This document shows positions 43,759 through 50,990 of a stretch of 64,000 bases of DNA, in pieces. The position numbers were made by a program, and so were the translations under genes. The stretch is from assembly GCF_050314555.1 (NCBI RefSeq), contig NZ_JBNPNH010000001.1, forward strand, positions 1 to 64,000, given 5' to 3'. Below the pieces are notes generated by a model that was given only the letters and a program-made list of their open reading frames with translations, searched no databases and had not been told where the DNA came from. This stretch comes from Spyradosoma sp004558035 (lineage in GTDB: Bacteria; Verrucomicrobiota; Verrucomicrobiia; Opitutales; UBA953). Positions within the stretch are counted from its first letter, which is position 1. Every line of letters begins with the position of its first letter.

Positions 43759-44655
43759 ATGAAAAAGAAATTCGCGCTCTTCCCCTTCATCTTCGCCGCC
43801 GCGGCGTTTCTTCCCGCCTGCGCCGCGAATTCCGTGCTCTTCGACGGGCACCCCGAAAGCGTCGCCGAAGACGACGACGTCTTTTACGTCGCCTGCATCG
43901 GAAAGACGATGACGCCCACGGCGAAGGACGGCGACGGCTTCATCGCGACGATGAACGCGCGCGGGAAAATCCTCTCGCCGAACGCGTTCCCGAACGTCCG
44001 GCTCGACGCCCCGAAAGGCGCGCTCGTCGAAGACGGCGTGCTCTACGTCGCGGACGTCGACCGCGTCGTCGGCATCAGCGTCCGCGCGGGAATCGTCGTG
44101 CGCACCTTCGATTTTTCCAAGGAAAACACGAAGTTCCTGAACGACCTCGCGGAAAAGGACGGCTTCCTTTACGTCTCGGCGACGGACATCGGCAAGATCT
44201 TCCGCATCGACCTGCGCGGCGGCGCCTATTCCGAACTGAAGACGACGGAACCGCTCGACGCGCCCAACGGTCTCGCGATCGAAGACGGCGTGCTCTACGT
44301 CGCCGAATACGCGACGGGCGCCGACGGCGCTCCCGCCGGGAAGATCAAGGCGCTGCCGCTCGGCGGAGCCGCGGGAACACCCGTGCCCGTCTCCGTCGTC
44401 CGCGACGTGCCCGGGCTTTACGACGGAATCGCGGTCGAAGAGGAGGAAGATCTGTTCGGGCGCGAGAGCGACTGGCTGTATTTTTCCGACTGGGCGGCGA
44501 ACGGCAGACCCGGCGCGGTCAAAAAGATGAATCTGCGCACGCACGAGGTGAAGGACGCCGTGAGCGTTCCCGTGAACGGTCCCGCGGACTTCATCGTCGA
44601 AGACGGGAAGATTTATCTCCCCGCAATGCTCGACAAGAAAGTCGTCGTCGAATAA
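43759..44655 (+). CDS. Beta-propeller lipoprotein (SMP-30/NHL-like)
   Basis: 298 residues with a lipoprotein signal peptide (MKKKFALFPFIFAAAAFLPAC; lipobox LPAC, Cys 21). The mature part is a row of beta-blade repeats with the recurrent pattern VEDGVLYVADVD, EKDGFLYVSATD, IEDGVLYVAEYA, typical of gluconolactonase/NHL-like propellers. It is probably anchored in the outer membrane or periplasmic face. A substrate cannot be assigned. The A-rich leader (ACAACAAAAAATC) has no Shine-Dalgarno. It ends at a terminator made from the inverted motif pair. Confidence 0.8.
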   Translation: MKKKFALFPFIFAAAAFLPACAANSVLFDGHPESVAEDDDVFYVACIGKTMTPTAKDGDGFIATMNARGKILSPNAFPNVRLDAPKGALVEDGVLYVADVDRVVGISVRAGIVVRTFDFSKENTKFLNDLAEKDGFLYVSATDIGKIFRIDLRGGAYSELKTTEPLDAPNGLAIEDGVLYVAEYATGADGAPAGKIKALPLGGAAGTPVPVSVVRDVPGLYDGIAVEEEEDLFGRESDWLYFSDWAANGRPGAVKKMNLRTHEVKDAVSVPVNGPADFIVEDGKIYLPAMLDKKVVVE

Positions 44656-44690
44656 AGCCCGCCGCCCTGCTCCGCGCCTTCCGCGCGCGC

Positions 44691-44726
44691 AAAAAAAAAG
44701 CGTTCCCGCGCGGGAACGCTTTTTTT
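44691..44726. terminator. Terminator made of an inverted CGGGAACG pair
   Basis: Nine A, then GCGTTCCCGC directly joined to GCGGGAACGC (44700-44719), then seven T: a perfect symmetric bidirectional terminator built only of two inverted copies of the word. It separates convergent genes ending at 44655 and 44744. Confidence 0.95.
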
Positions 44727-44743
44727 GCGGATGCTCCGGAATC

Positions 44744-46540
44744 TCAGAGCTTCTTTTTGCCTTCGAAGTGCGCTTCGATTTCTTCGAGCGTGCGGCCCTT
44801 CGTTTCCGGCAGGAAGAACACGGCCGTGATCCAGTAGATCACCGTGCAGCCCGCGCAGAAGAAGAAGATCGTCGAATACCCGAAGTTGCCCACGACCGGC
44901 AGGAACGTTCCCGCGATGACCGTCGAGACGCCCTGGTTGATCAGCAGCGCGATCGACATGCCCATCGCGCGGATGCGGTTCGGCATGAGTTCGGAGAGCG
45001 CGAGCCAGACGCACACGCCCGGCCCGACCGCGTACGCCGCGATGAAGATCGCGAAGAACAGCGTCGCGAACCAGCCGTTCGCCTCGCTCGGAAGCGGACC
45101 GACTTCAAAGGACTTGACCTCGAAGGTTTGCCCTTCTTCGTACGGCACCTTGATTTCGAGCTCGTCCGCCGGGGTGTCCTCGCGGACGACGAGCGTCTTG
45201 ACGTTCATGTCGCCGTTGACCGTGTACACGAACTTCACCTGCGCGGGAACGAACGTTTCCGTCTTCATCAGCGCCTGCGCCTGTTCCTTCGTCATCTGCG
45301 AATAATACGCGTACTTGACCACATGCGTCTTCTTCGCGCCGTTCTCGTCGACCTCCTCGAGGCCGGTCTTTTCGTTGACGATGACTTCCGTGCGCTCAAA
45401 ACCTCGCGCCGCAGGATTGAGCGTGTCCGTGAAGTTCTGCATCTTGCTTTCCGCGTTGAGGAAGAGCGCGGCGACGCCGATCAGACCGACGATGATGCCG
45501 GTGGTGCCGACGGTGAGCAGGAACTTGCGGCCCTTGCGGTCCACGAGCACCATCGCGACGATCGTCATCACCATGTTGAGAATCTTGACGACGAGGTCGC
45601 CCTGGTTCGCGACGGATCCGTCGAGACCGGCCTGCTTCAGCACGTCGACGATGTAGGCGAGCACGGAATTGATGCCCGTCGCCTGGTTGCACGCGAGAAT
45701 GATGACCGCGAGCACGAACGGCACGATGTATTTCTTCTGGAGAAGGGAATCCTTCGGGGCGTCCGCCTTCTTGTCGGCGGCGGCTTCCTCGGCGGAAGCG
45801 GAACCCATTTCGTCGAGCTCCTTCCGCGCTTCGGCTTCGCCGCGGGAACGCGCGAGCGCCTTCAGGGCGTCGGCGATGCGGTTTTTCTTGTAAAGCCAGC
45901 GGGCGGATTCGGAGATGAACAGCGCGCCGAACGAGAAGATCACGCCCGGAACCGCGCAGGCCCAGAAGATCGCGCGCCACGCGAAGTTCTTTTCGGCGAG
46001 AATCGCCGCGCCGCGCTCGGCGACCGAGGCGTATTCCGCGGAAGAGACCGCTTCGACCTGGCTTGCAAAGTAAAGACCGACCGCCGCCGCAAACACGAGG
46101 CCGACCGTCAGCATGAACTGGAACATGCCCGTGCCGAAGCCGCGCTTGTCCGCCGTGAGGCATTCCGCGAGATAGAGCGGAACGACGACGCCGATGAGGC
46201 CCGCCGCCGCGCCCTGCAGAATGCGGCCCGCGACCAGCCAATAGAAGCCTTCCGGCACGCAGATGACGGGAACGGAGAGCACGAAGCAGACGCCCGCCAG
46301 AATCATGATTTTCTTGCGCCCGAACAGGTCGGAAAGCGCTCCCGCGAACAGCGAGGAGAGCACCGAGCCGAGCAGCACCGCCGCGACCACCGTGGAGAGC
46401 TGGCCGGGCGTGTAGTTCGTCGTCGCCTGCAGATAAGGAAGCGCGCCGGCGATGACGCCGACGTCGATCCCGTACAGGAGACCGCCGAGACCTGCGATGA
46501 ACAGCAGGTATTTGTTATAGATCGAGGTTGATTTGGACAT
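44744..46540 (-). CDS. MFS sugar porter with a large extra loop
   Basis: Major facilitator of the sugar-porter family (XylE/GalP-like), 598 residues and probably 12 membrane helices. It has GGLLYGIDVGVIAGALPYL, the GRK loop (DLFGRKKIM), the second loop VDRKGRKFLL, and the terminal PETKGRTLEEIE. It imports a sugar, probably by proton symport; which sugar is unknown. About 110 extra hydrophilic residues (near 370-480, after AALFLNAESK) lie between late membrane helices where typical family members have a short loop. The same strand has no other sugar gene nearby; glgC is divergent. Confidence 0.88.
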   Translation of the reverse strand: MSKSTSIYNKYLLFIAGLGGLLYGIDVGVIAGALPYLQATTNYTPGQLSTVVAAVLLGSVLSSLFAGALSDLFGRKKIMILAGVCFVLSVPVICVPEGFYWLVAGRILQGAAAGLIGVVVPLYLAECLTADKRGFGTGMFQFMLTVGLVFAAAVGLYFASQVEAVSSAEYASVAERGAAILAEKNFAWRAIFWACAVPGVIFSFGALFISESARWLYKKNRIADALKALARSRGEAEARKELDEMGSASAEEAAADKKADAPKDSLLQKKYIVPFVLAVIILACNQATGINSVLAYIVDVLKQAGLDGSVANQGDLVVKILNMVMTIVAMVLVDRKGRKFLLTVGTTGIIVGLIGVAALFLNAESKMQNFTDTLNPAARGFERTEVIVNEKTGLEEVDENGAKKTHVVKYAYYSQMTKEQAQALMKTETFVPAQVKFVYTVNGDMNVKTLVVREDTPADELEIKVPYEEGQTFEVKSFEVGPLPSEANGWFATLFFAIFIAAYAVGPGVCVWLALSELMPNRIRAMGMSIALLINQGVSTVIAGTFLPVVGNFGYSTIFFFCAGCTVIYWITAVFFLPETKGRTLEEIEAHFEGKKKL

Positions 46541-46648
46541 AAGTTTTCTTGGGATGAATAAAGTCCGCGAGGATAGCGTTCCCGCCCCCGCACTTCAAGC
46601 ACCAAAAGCCGCGAGGGCGATAAAAAACGCGCTTTCTCGAAATTTTTC

Positions 46649-46676
46649 TTGCGCGAAGCCCCGGAATCTCTATGCT
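46649..46676 (+). promoter_or_regulatory. glgC: Weak candidate promoter of glgC
   Basis: TTGCGC (46649-46654), a 16-bp spacer and TATGCT (46671-46676), followed by a small hairpin CGGACTTCGGTCCG in the leader. The match is modest. Confidence 0.3.
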
Positions 46677-46741
46677 GAAGCGGCGTTCGGACTTCGGTCC
46701 GTGCTCCATTTCAACCAAATTCCATTACTCCAAAACAAATC

Positions 46742-48043
46742 ATGGCAACCTCAAAAGTAGTATGCGTCATCATGGGCGGCGGCCGCGGCACCCGTCTCTA
46801 TCCTTTAACGGCAGCCCGCTGCAAACCGGCGGTCCCGCTCGCGGGCAAATATCGTCTCATCGACATCCCGATCAGCAACTGCCTCAACTCCGGCTACAAC
46901 ACGATCTGCGTGCTCACGCAGTTCAACACTGCCTCGCTGCACAGCCACATCCAGCGCACGTACAAGTTCGACGCTTTCGGCAAGGGCTACGTGGACATTC
47001 TCGCCGCGGAACAGAACATGGAGAGCGAAGCCTGGTACCAGGGCACGGCGGACGCGGTGCGCCACAACCTCCAGCACTTCAATCTGAAGGACGACGACTA
47101 CGTCCTCATTCTCTCGGGCGACCAGCTTTTCCGCATGGACTTCCGTCCGATGATCCTCCAGCACATCCAGAGCCACGCGGACGTCACCATCGCCGCCAAG
47201 GCGATGCCGAAGGCGGAAGTCTCCGCGCTCGGCGTCATGCGCGTCAAGGAAGACTCCGAAATCACGGAATTCGTCGAAAAGCCGAAAGACCCGAAGGTCA
47301 TCGACTCGCTCGTCATTCACGGGCCTCTGCGCGACGCCCTCTCCGACAAGTCGAACGCGGAATACTGCCTCGCCTCGATGGGCATCTACGTCTTCTCCGG
47401 CAAATTCCTCCGCGAAGCCCTCAACAACGACATGAAGGACTTCGGCAAGGAAGTCATCCCCGGCCTGCTCGGCAAGAAGAAGCTCGTCGCGCACGTCTTC
47501 GACAGCTATTGGGAAGACATCGGTACCGTCCGCGCCTTCTGGGAAACGAATCTTTCGCTCACGGATCCGGTTCCGCCGTTCGATTTCTTCGATGAAGTCG
47601 CGCCGATCTACACGCACGACCGTCTCCTGCCCGCCGCCAAGCTGAACGGCTGCACGCTCGAACGCGTCATCATGGGCGAAGGTGCCATCGTCACGCACGC
47701 GAAGCTGAACCGCTGCGTCATCGGCGTCCGCGCCGTCGTCGACGAAGGCTCCACGCTCGAAAACGTCGTCCACATGGGCGCGGACTATTACGAGACGCTG
47801 GAGGAAATCGCCGCCTGCCGCGCGGCGGGAACGCCCATCGTCGGCATCGGGCCGAACTGCATCATCCGCAACGCCATCATCGACAAGAACGCCCGCATCG
47901 GCGCGAACTGCAAGCTCACGCCCGAAGGCGTCGAAGACGGCTGGGAAACCGAACAGCTCTGCGTCCGCGACGGCGTGCTCATCGTCAAGAAGGACGCGGT
48001 CGTTCCCGCGGGAACGGTTCTCGGCAAATTCTCCGACAAATAA
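46742..48043 (+). CDS. glgC: Glucose-1-phosphate adenylyltransferase
   Basis: GlgC makes ADP-glucose from glucose-1-phosphate and ATP, the committed step of glycogen synthesis. The nucleotidyltransferase domain begins with IMGGGRGTRLYPLT (10-23), followed by PAVPLAGKYRLIDIPISNCL, the catalytic LSGDQLFRMD and VEKPKDPKV. The last 130 residues form the left-handed beta-helix domain. At 433 residues it is normal. radC follows 6 bp later, so the two share a transcript. Near its end lies the CGTTCCCGCGGGAACG palindrome encoding VPAGT. Confidence 0.95.
   Translation: MATSKVVCVIMGGGRGTRLYPLTAARCKPAVPLAGKYRLIDIPISNCLNSGYNTICVLTQFNTASLHSHIQRTYKFDAFGKGYVDILAAEQNMESEAWYQGTADAVRHNLQHFNLKDDDYVLILSGDQLFRMDFRPMILQHIQSHADVTIAAKAMPKAEVSALGVMRVKEDSEITEFVEKPKDPKVIDSLVIHGPLRDALSDKSNAEYCLASMGIYVFSGKFLREALNNDMKDFGKEVIPGLLGKKKLVAHVFDSYWEDIGTVRAFWETNLSLTDPVPPFDFFDEVAPIYTHDRLLPAAKLNGCTLERVIMGEGAIVTHAKLNRCVIGVRAVVDEGSTLENVVHMGADYYETLEEIAACRAAGTPIVGIGPNCIIRNAIIDKNARIGANCKLTPEGVEDGWETEQLCVRDGVLIVKKDAVVPAGTVLGKFSDK
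48001..48016. repeat. Palindromic pair of the CGGGAACG word inside glgC
   Basis: Third identical 16-bp palindrome in the window, again translated as VPAGT. It falls in the C-terminal segment of GlgC. Confidence 0.9.
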
Positions 48044-48049
48044 GGGACG

Positions 48050-48757
48050 ATGTCCGCGGAAAACGGACAACCCTCTCCGATGCGCCCCCGCGAACGGCTC
48101 GACCGTCGCGGGGCGCGTTGTCTCGGGGACGCGGAAGTGCTCGCGGTCCTGCTCGAGGTCGGCGACTCCAAAACCCCTCCGCTCGAAGCGGCGCGCGCCC
48201 TGCTCGACCGCACGGACGGTTCGCTCTACCGGCTTTCCCGCTGGGCGGTTTCCGATTTCGTCGACGCGGGGCTCGGCTGGAAACGGGCCTGCAGCCTCGC
48301 CGCCGCCTTCGAGCTCGCGCGCCGCTTCGAAGACAGGCGCGAGTTCTCCGCGCCGATTTCGGGTTCCCGCGACGTCTTCGAATTCTTCGAAAAACGCGCG
48401 CTCCCGCTCGACCGGGAATCCTGCTGGATTCTCTCTCTCGACGTCAAGCTTCGGCCGCTGCGCTACGACGAAGTCTCGGCGGGCACCGCGAACGGCTCGC
48501 TCTTTCATCCGCGCGACTTTCTCCGCCCGGCGGTCCGCTGCAACGCGGAATGCGTCGTTCTCGTCCACAATCATCCGAGCGGCGACTCCACGCCCAGCTC
48601 GAGCGACGTGAGGATCACGAAAAAGCTCGCCGAGGCCGCCGCGACGCTGGACATCCGCCTGATCGACCACGTGATCATCGGCAGACGCAACATCCCGCCC
48701 CACCTCGAAGGCTACTTCTCCTTCGCGGACTCGGGTCTCCTCAAAACCGCTCCCTGA
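48050..48757 (+). CDS. radC: RadC/JAB domain protein
   Basis: 235 residues of the RadC (UPF0758) family. An N-terminal helix-hairpin-helix-like region (RPRERLDRRGARCLGDAEVLA) is followed by a JAB/MPN metalloprotease-like domain with the motif VLVHNHPSGDSTPSSSD (two His, Ser and Asp of JAMM). The family name came from DNA repair, but its molecular role is unsettled and in several species it is dispensable for repair. It starts 6 bp after glgC. Confidence 0.88.
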   Translation: MSAENGQPSPMRPRERLDRRGARCLGDAEVLAVLLEVGDSKTPPLEAARALLDRTDGSLYRLSRWAVSDFVDAGLGWKRACSLAAAFELARRFEDRREFSAPISGSRDVFEFFEKRALPLDRESCWILSLDVKLRPLRYDEVSAGTANGSLFHPRDFLRPAVRCNAECVVLVHNHPSGDSTPSSSDVRITKKLAEAAATLDIRLIDHVIIGRRNIPPHLEGYFSFADSGLLKTAP

Positions 48758-48835
48758 CGCGCGCGCGGCGCCTCTTTTCCGAAAACCGCGGGACGGGGCG
48801 GATTTTCCCGTTTCGAACGGCTTCCCCTTCCCGGA

Positions 48836-48865
48836 TTGACAAGACGGAGCGGTTTTTGATTTATT
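48836..48865 (+). promoter_or_regulatory. Candidate promoter of the ketosynthase cluster
   Basis: TTGACA (48836-48841), a perfect -35, then a 17-18 bp spacer and ATTTAT/TTTATT (48859-48865), 23 bp before the ATG at 48888. It would start the 48.9-56.0 kb cluster. Confidence 0.5.
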
Positions 48866-48887
48866 GGCTGTTCATACATTTTTCGGC

Positions 48888-50126
48888 ATGGACAACCTCC
48901 CTCGCATCGTCATCACCGGCGTCGGTCTCACCGCGCCAAACGGGAACTCGCTCGCGGAATTCCGGGCGAACCTGCTCGCCGGACGCGCGCGCATCCGGGA
49001 AATAGACGTCCGCTACATGGGCAAGCAGCCCGCCGGAATCTGCGATTTCGACGCGACGCGCCACCAGAAGCGCCGCGAACTGCGCACCTCCACCCGCGCC
49101 GGCTCCATCGCCATCTACTGCGCGCACGAAGCGGTCTTCGACGCGAACATCGACTTCGCGAACGTGGACAAGTCTCGCGTCGGCGTCTACGTCGGCATCA
49201 CCGAACACGGGAACGTCGAGACCGAAAACGAAGTCTACAACATTTCGCTTTTCAACAACGACACCAAGTACTGGACGCACCACCACAATCCGCGCACCGT
49301 CGCGAACAATCCCGCGGGCGAAGTCACCATCAACATGGGCATCACCGGACCGCACTACACGATCGGCGCGGCGTGCGCGGCGGGCAACGCGGGGCTGATC
49401 CAGGCGGCGCAGATGCTCCAGCTCGGCGAAGTCGATCTCGCGATCGCGGGCGGCGTCTCCGAATCGCCGCACACTTTCGGCATCTTCGCAGGCTTCAAGA
49501 ATCAGACCGCCCTCGCCCACCACGCCGATTCGAACAAGGCCTCGCGCCCCTTCGACAAGGCGCGCAACGGCATCGTCATTTCCGAAGGCGGCTGCCTTTA
49601 CACGCTCGAACGCCTCGACGACGCCCGCCGCCGCGGCGCGCGCATCCTCGCGGAAATCGTCGGCTGGCACATGAACTCCGACGCGGGCGACACCGTGCTG
49701 CCCGATCCCGTCCGCCAGGCGGAATGCATGCGCGCCGCCCTGAAGCGCGCGAAAATCGCCCCGCAGGACATCGACATCATCAGCACGCACGCCACGGGAA
49801 CGGGCAAAGGCGACGTCCAGGAAATGATTTCCATGCGCGACGTCTTCCGCGACTGCCCGACGACCTACGTCAACAACACCAAGGGCTTCATCGGGCACTG
49901 CATGGGCGCCGCGGGAACGCTCGAACTCGCCGGCAACCTACCCGCGTTCGAGGACGGGCTCGTCCACCCCTGCGTCAACATCGACGAGCTCGATCCCGAT
50001 TGCGCCATCGACGGCCTCGTCGTCGGCGAGCCCAGACGCGCGGAAAAAGTCGAATACATCCTCAACAATTCCTTCGGCATGCTCGGCATCAACTCCACGC
50101 TGATCGTGAAGAAATTTTCCGAGTGA
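48888..50126 (+). CDS. fabF: Beta-ketoacyl-ACP synthase (FabF-like)
   Basis: Condensing enzyme of 412 residues from ATG 48888 (MDNLPRIV). The Cys-His-His triad is intact: Cys in GAACAAGNAG, His in STHATGTGKGD and His in NNTKGFIGHCMGAAG. The thiolase fold ends with ILNNSFGMLGINSTLIV. It resembles FabF but sits apart from the other fab genes, directly before its own ACP, in a cluster with a membrane acyltransferase fusion. It could make a special acyl chain and not bulk fatty acid; that is inference from context. Confidence 0.88.
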   Translation: MDNLPRIVITGVGLTAPNGNSLAEFRANLLAGRARIREIDVRYMGKQPAGICDFDATRHQKRRELRTSTRAGSIAIYCAHEAVFDANIDFANVDKSRVGVYVGITEHGNVETENEVYNISLFNNDTKYWTHHHNPRTVANNPAGEVTINMGITGPHYTIGAACAAGNAGLIQAAQMLQLGEVDLAIAGGVSESPHTFGIFAGFKNQTALAHHADSNKASRPFDKARNGIVISEGGCLYTLERLDDARRRGARILAEIVGWHMNSDAGDTVLPDPVRQAECMRAALKRAKIAPQDIDIISTHATGTGKGDVQEMISMRDVFRDCPTTYVNNTKGFIGHCMGAAGTLELAGNLPAFEDGLVHPCVNIDELDPDCAIDGLVVGEPRRAEKVEYILNNSFGMLGINSTLIVKKFSE

Positions 50127-50163
50127 ATGAAAGACCTTTCAAACCTACACAACCCATAAAAAA

Positions 50164-50421
50164 ATGACCGCAGAAGACATCAAAAAAATCGTTCTCGACA
50201 TCGTCGCCGACATCGCGCCGGACGAAGACCTCTCCGCCGTGAAGCCGGACGTCAAGCTCCGCGACCAGCTCAGCCTCGATTCGATGGACTTCCTCGACAT
50301 CGTCATGGAACTCCGCAAAAAACACGGCATCGAGGTGCCGGAGGCGGACTACCCGCGCCTCGCTTCGCTCGACAGCTGCGCGGAATACCTGGCGCCGAAA
50401 TTCGCCGAAAAAGGACTCTGA
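50164..50421 (+). CDS. Acyl carrier protein
   Basis: 85-residue acidic ACP. The phosphopantetheine site is S40 in LSLDSMDFLD, followed by helix III KKHGIEVPEADYPRLASL. It differs from typical AcpP (DSLDTVEL) around the site, so it is probably a dedicated carrier for the ketosynthase 37 bp upstream. A terminator follows at 50441-50478. The leader is A-rich (CATAAAAAA). Confidence 0.9.
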   Translation: MTAEDIKKIVLDIVADIAPDEDLSAVKPDVKLRDQLSLDSMDFLDIVMELRKKHGIEVPEADYPRLASLDSCAEYLAPKFAEKGL

Positions 50422-50440
50422 TTCCTTCTCCGCAGAAAAA

Positions 50441-50478
50441 GACGCGCGCGACCACCCGACGGCCGCGCGCGTTTTTTT
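50441..50478 (+). terminator. Terminator after the ACP gene
   Basis: ACGCGCGCG and GCGCGCGT arms around a short loop are followed by TTTTTTT. The A run before the hairpin would let it work in both directions. Confidence 0.8.
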
Positions 50479-50601
50479 GCGCCCGAAGCGTTCCCGCGCC
50501 GCGGGATTTCGCGGAAACTTTACTCTCGGCAAAGGGAGCGGAGGCGGTTAGAATCACGGCAGAAAATTTTTCATCGGCGTTTTCGCCTTTCAATCGTCCT
50601 C

Positions 50602-50976
50602 ATGGCCTCCAAAAAAATCAGCCCCCTTTTCTTCGCCTTTCTGATTCCCGTGATCGTCGTCGCGGGCGCGGCGGCGCTCATCGCCGTGCGCCACAGCCGC
50701 GGCGAAGAGCTCTCGGCGCTGCCGGCGGACGCCTTCGAGCGCAGCCCGGAAACGCTGCGCGGGAACGTCTATTCGCTTTCCTGCGCGATCGACCGCCAGC
50801 TGGCGCAGAGCGACCGCGGGCGCGTGCTCGCGGTGAAGCGTCTCGAAGGCGGCGGGCGCGTCGCGGTCTACGTGCCGCCGAGTCTCGACCGGAACTTCGA
50901 AATCGGTCAGCGCTTCGTGATGACCGTCCGCGTGAAGGACAACGCGCTTCACGTCGAAGCCCTCAAAAAATTCTGA
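50602..50976 (+). CDS. Small membrane-anchored protein of unknown function
   Basis: 124 residues: a basic start, one membrane helix (about 8-28, PLFFAFLIPVIVVAGAAALI) and a periplasmic beta-rich domain with LRGNVYSLSCAIDRQL, GRVAVYVPPSLDRNFEIGQR and VMTVRVKDNALHVEAL, which suggests a small OB-like barrel. No family recognised. It begins a run of three unrecognised genes lying between the ACP and the acyltransferase fusion and starts 15 bp before the next gene. Confidence 0.7.
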   Translation: MASKKISPLFFAFLIPVIVVAGAAALIAVRHSRGEELSALPADAFERSPETLRGNVYSLSCAIDRQLAQSDRGRVLAVKRLEGGGRVAVYVPPSLDRNFEIGQRFVMTVRVKDNALHVEALKKF

Positions 50977-50990
50977 AAACCGTTCCCGCC

